Of a DNA stretch of 7,954 nucleotides, positions 5,280-7,954 are shown in pieces. Position numbers and translations under genes: made by a program. Position 1 is the first letter of the stretch; each line of letters starts with the position of its first letter. The notes under the pieces were generated by a model. It made no database searches. It had not been told where the DNA came from and saw only the letters and a program-made list of their open reading frames with translations. This stretch comes from Bacteroidales bacterium (GTDB taxonomy: Bacteria; Bacteroidota; Bacteroidia; Bacteroidales; CG2-30-32-10), in NCBI GenBank assembly GCA_035353855.1, contig DAOQAK010000082.1, forward strand, positions 1 to 7,954. The letters run 5' to 3'.

Positions 5280-5308
5280 AATCGGGGCGGCCAAAGGCCG
5301 CCCCGATT
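5280..5308 (-). terminator. Strong intrinsic terminator between convergent genes
   Basis: This is a perfect 13-bp stem (5280-5292 with 5296-5308) around an AAA loop, with ten consecutive G/C pairs in an otherwise AT-rich region. Read on the minus strand it is followed by TTTGTTTTTATG, a good U-tract, so it fits best as the terminator of the pyrophosphatase gene ending at 5328. On the plus strand it follows the EamA stop by 5 bp, but the trailing sequence (GATCATTTAT) is a weaker U-tract. Bidirectional use is plausible. Confidence 0.85.
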
Positions 5309-5327
5309 GATCATTTATAATTCATCT

Positions 5328-7757
5328 TTATTTTTTAATTCTCATTCTGTAGAATGAGCGCCATACGAATATCAATGCTACAGCAAGGAACATTAGTCCA
5401 ACATAGGGAGCGGTATCTCTGAAATTTTGAGAAATAGCTATTTCCATTGCAAGTAACCCAAATAATGTTGTGAACTTGATAATTGGATTCAACGCAACAG
5501 ATGAAGTGTCTTTGAATGGATCGCCTACGGTATCGCCCACTACAGTTGCATCATGAAGAGGTGTACCTTTCATTTTAAGATCCACTTCAACCACTTTCTT
5601 TGCATTATCCCAGCAGCCACCGGCATTTGCCATAAATACAGCCTGGAATAAACCGATTACAGCAATAGCAATCAAATAGCTGACAAACAAAGCAACTGCA
5701 TTATTACCGCCAATTCCGGAAGGAGATGATAAACATGCAAATGCTAAAGCAAAAAAGAATATTGCAATAAATATATTAAACATTCCCTTTTGAGCATATT
5801 GTGTACAAATCTTTACAACTTCAACAGATGATTTGGGATCTGCTTTTTTAGGAGCATTCGGGTTAAGGTTAATATGGTTTTTAATATATTCAACAGCGCG
5901 GAAAGCACCGGTTGTAACAGCCATGGTTGAGGCACCGGTAAACCAATATATAACAGCACCACCAAGGATAAAACCTAAAATTGAATAAGGATTAAGAAGA
6001 TTCAATATAGATTCCGGTTCAACACCTAATGTTTTTTGTATCATCAGTATTAACGAAAATATCATAGTAGTAGCGCCAACAACAGCAGTACCAATTAACA
6101 CGGGCTTTGCAGTCGCTTTAAAAGTATTTCCTGCTCCGTCGTTAGCTTCAAGATAATGTTTCGATTTTTCAAAATCGGGTTTAAAACCAAAATCTTTTTC
6201 TATTTCAGCACTTACATTAGGTTCTTCTTCGATCAAAGATAATTCATAAACGGATTGAGCATTATCAGTTACCGGCCCATAGCTGTCTACAGCAATAGTT
6301 ACAGGACCCATGCCAAGCAAACCAAAGGCAACCAACCCAAATGCAAAAATTGAAGGATAAACCATTATTTCATGTAATCCGAAAGTACTCATGAAATAAG
6401 CAAGAAACATTAATAAGAAAAATACCAGTCCCATCCAGAATGCTGAAAAGTTACCTGCAACAAAACCAGAAAGAATAGTTAATGACGGACCACCTTCTTT
6501 ACCGGCACTAACAACTTCCTGAACATGACCTGATTTAGGTGAAGTGAATATTTTTACAATTTCAGGAATTAAAGCGCCACCCAAAGTACCGCAACTGATA
6601 ATGGTTGAAAGAATCCACCACATATCGGTATTGCCGTTAAGGTCAGGGATCATAATAAAACTGGCAATGAAAGTAACAATGATTGATAAAATTGAAGTTA
6701 TCCAAACTAAATGTGTAAGTGGTTTTTCAAAATCCAGATCATCTACTTTGCTGTATTTTGCTTTACTTAATGCTGCATTAATATAATAAGCAACCACAGA
6801 TGTTATTACCATTAATATACGCATGAAGAAAATCCATGCAAGAAGTTTAACCTGTAAAACTGCTGTAATATCCATATCACCCGAAATTCCAACAGCTAAA
6901 AGAATGAATGATACAAGAGCAACACCGGTTACACCATATGTTTCAAAACCGTCGGCAGTAGGACCAACACTATCACCTGCATTATCTCCGGTACAGTCAG
7001 CAATAACTCCGGGGTTACGAGGATCATCTTCCCCAATCTTGAAAACAACTTTCATCAGGTCAGAACCAATGTCAGCGATTTTTGTAAATATACCACCGGC
7101 AATACGAAGAGCCGAAGCACCAAGCGACTCACCAATAGCAAAACCAATAAAACATGCGCCTGCTAAATTTCCCGGCATTAATAATAAGATAACAAGCATC
7201 ATGATAAGTTCAATACAAACCAGCATAACACCTATACTCATCCCGGCTTTTAATGGAATATTAAGAAGTTTAAGAGGTTTCTTTTCCAATGAAGCAAATG
7301 CCATACGTGAATTAGCTAATGTATTCATGCGAATACCAAATGCGGCAACAGTGTATGAACCTAAGATACCTATGATGGTCCAGGTTAATATCAACAAAAC
7401 ACCGCCAATTCCAAACAAGGTTTCTCCATCATGACCTTTTGCCAGGAATCCAAAATAACCAGCTATAGCTGCACCAATAAAAATAAAAAGGATAGCAATA
7501 AATTTACCTTGTTGTTTAAGATAAGCGCCACAAGTTTTATAAATTACTTCAGACACATCGAGCATTGCTTTATGTGCCGGTAATTTTTTTACTTTCATAA
7601 ATTGATAGAGACCAAATAGCAAACCCAGTGCACACACCAAAAACCCCCAATACAAAACACTTTCACTTTTAATTGCATCAGGCACCTTTAAATCTGCTTC
7701 GCTGGCAAATGTTGCAAAAGGTATCAGCAAGAACAATGTTGAAATTAACTTTTTCAT
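5328..7757 (-). CDS. hppA: Membrane-bound proton- (or sodium-) translocating pyrophosphatase, divergent type
   Basis: This 809-residue, multi-span membrane enzyme couples PPi hydrolysis to ion pumping. The catalytic ligands are traceable: FTKxxD with K226, D229 and D233; EDDPRNP (243-249); D254, D258 and D262 in the IAD-GDN-GDS block; D491 and D498 in VDSYGPVTDNA; GGCWDNAKK (713-721); and GDTVGDPFKDT (741-751). The usual DVGADLVGKVE motif is altered to DIGSDLMKVVF, one residue shorter and without the Glu. GNTFK (543-547) carries Lys where K+-dependent enzymes have Ala, which indicates K+ independence. The protein starts with a signal-like segment (MKKLISTLFLLIPFATFASE) not present in most homologues. 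The loop at about 507-540 is longer than usual, and the total length exceeds the common 660-770. Lys plus divergence fits the Na+-regulated H+-pumping subgroup known from Chlorobium limicola and Cellulomonas fimi; this is inferred. It appears monocistronic. Confidence 0.93.
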   Translation of the reverse strand: MKKLISTLFLLIPFATFASEADLKVPDAIKSESVLYWGFLVCALGLLFGLYQFMKVKKLPAHKAMLDVSEVIYKTCGAYLKQQGKFIAILFIFIGAAIAGYFGFLAKGHDGETLFGIGGVLLILTWTIIGILGSYTVAAFGIRMNTLANSRMAFASLEKKPLKLLNIPLKAGMSIGVMLVCIELIMMLVILLLMPGNLAGACFIGFAIGESLGASALRIAGGIFTKIADIGSDLMKVVFKIGEDDPRNPGVIADCTGDNAGDSVGPTADGFETYGVTGVALVSFILLAVGISGDMDITAVLQVKLLAWIFFMRILMVITSVVAYYINAALSKAKYSKVDDLDFEKPLTHLVWITSILSIIVTFIASFIMIPDLNGNTDMWWILSTIISCGTLGGALIPEIVKIFTSPKSGHVQEVVSAGKEGGPSLTILSGFVAGNFSAFWMGLVFFLLMFLAYFMSTFGLHEIMVYPSIFAFGLVAFGLLGMGPVTIAVDSYGPVTDNAQSVYELSLIEEEPNVSAEIEKDFGFKPDFEKSKHYLEANDGAGNTFKATAKPVLIGTAVVGATTMIFSLILMIQKTLGVEPESILNLLNPYSILGFILGGAVIYWFTGASTMAVTTGAFRAVEYIKNHINLNPNAPKKADPKSSVEVVKICTQYAQKGMFNIFIAIFFFALAFACLSSPSGIGGNNAVALFVSYLIAIAVIGLFQAVFMANAGGCWDNAKKVVEVDLKMKGTPLHDATVVGDTVGDPFKDTSSVALNPIIKFTTLFGLLAMEIAISQNFRDTAPYVGLMFLAVALIFVWRSFYRMRIKK

Positions 7758-7790
7758 ATGCAGTAATTTTTAATTATTTTAAAATCATTG

Positions 7791-7798
7791 CAAAATTA
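7791..7798 (-). promoter_or_regulatory. -7 promoter element (TAATTTTG) of hppA
   Basis: On the minus strand TAATTTTG matches TAnnTTTG exactly, followed by CA as in the 487 box. It lies 33 bp before ATG 7757, giving a leader of about 25-30 nt. A TTG at 7821-7823 (minus) with a 22-bp spacer is a plausible -33 box, slightly wider than the usual 19-21. Confidence 0.6.
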
Positions 7799-7954
7799 TG
7801 AAAGTATTTGAATAAAAAATCAACAATTTTTTACAGACATACCTATATAATTCGATAAGTTGCGTGGATACTGTGTTAACAGAATATATATTTATTTTTA
7901 ATCATTGGTGGACGAGATAAAATAGGCAAGCATACCTGAATGAACCGATATACT
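7799..7954. other. Upstream region of hppA, no supported gene
   Basis: Apart from the -33 candidate near 7821 I see no feature that I can defend. Short minus-strand frames run in from the window edge and stop near 7898 and nearby, and could be the end of a gene beyond 7954, but they are too short to judge. A loose repeat, CATACCT followed after 8 nt by CGATA, occurs at 7838-7856 and 7931-7949 (the CATACCT is exact). Confidence 0.35.

Noticed and set aside
6544..7434. Plus-strand frames of 80 and 203 codons opposite hppA
   Set aside because: They are antisense to the conserved pyrophosphatase. Their Pro/Ser/Ile-rich composition reflects the complement of its codons, and no domain is visible.
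7838..7949. Loose direct repeat CATACCT...CGATA, two copies 93 bp apart
   Set aside because: Only about 16 of 22 positions match, and two copies are not enough to call a repeat or CRISPR-like unit.
7898..7954. Minus-strand 18-codon open frame entering from the window edge
   Set aside because: It is too short to distinguish from chance, and all three minus-strand frames are similarly open at the edge.

Overview
The window looks like a stretch of a low-GC genome from Bacteroidota. Three things support this. One protein (2005-3096) ends in a type IX secretion (Por_Secre_tail, type A) sorting domain, which is restricted to that phylum. Five perfect copies of the Bacteroidota -7 promoter motif TAnnTTTG sit upstream of genes: 487-494, 1887-1894, 4353-4360 on the minus strand, 4376-4383, and 7791-7798 on the minus strand. 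Start codons are preceded by A-rich sequence rather than Shine-Dalgarno motifs.

Layout. Positions 1-508 hold no gene that can be supported. They contain a compact element at 125-461 that looks like a MITE (non-autonomous transposon): 16-bp perfect terminal inverted repeats, flanked by TAA direct repeats, with a 49% GC core in 20-24% GC surroundings. Its left half contains two abutting hairpins whose loops are complementary over 11 nt, a possible kissing-loop fold. The element ends 25 bp before the -7 box of the next operon.

Positions 509-1863 are a tight three-gene operon: a small thiamine-binding (YkoF/MTH1187-type) protein, a PnuC-family vitamin transporter, and a kinase-only NadR-like P-loop protein. 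Together they suggest facilitated uptake of a vitamin followed by phosphorylation that traps it. Whether the vitamin is nicotinamide riboside or thiamine is ambiguous.

Position 2005-3096 encodes a type IX secretion cargo protein with no recognised function. It converges, 2 bp stop to stop, on a secreted papain-like (C1B, PepC/bleomycin hydrolase-like) cysteine peptidase at 3099-4334 (minus). That gene is divergent from an EamA/DMT transporter at 4393-5274, and the two promoters are packed back to back within 31 bp. A perfect 13-bp GC-rich hairpin at 5280-5308 separates the transporter from the convergent gene at 5328-7757 (minus), a large membrane-bound ion-pumping pyrophosphatase. Its signatures suggest the K+-independent, evolutionarily divergent branch. 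The last ~200 bp carry its promoter and nothing else I can support.

The protein genes are mostly recognisable housekeeping or secretion genes. The least ordinary part is the 125-461 element and its RNA/DNA folding potential.
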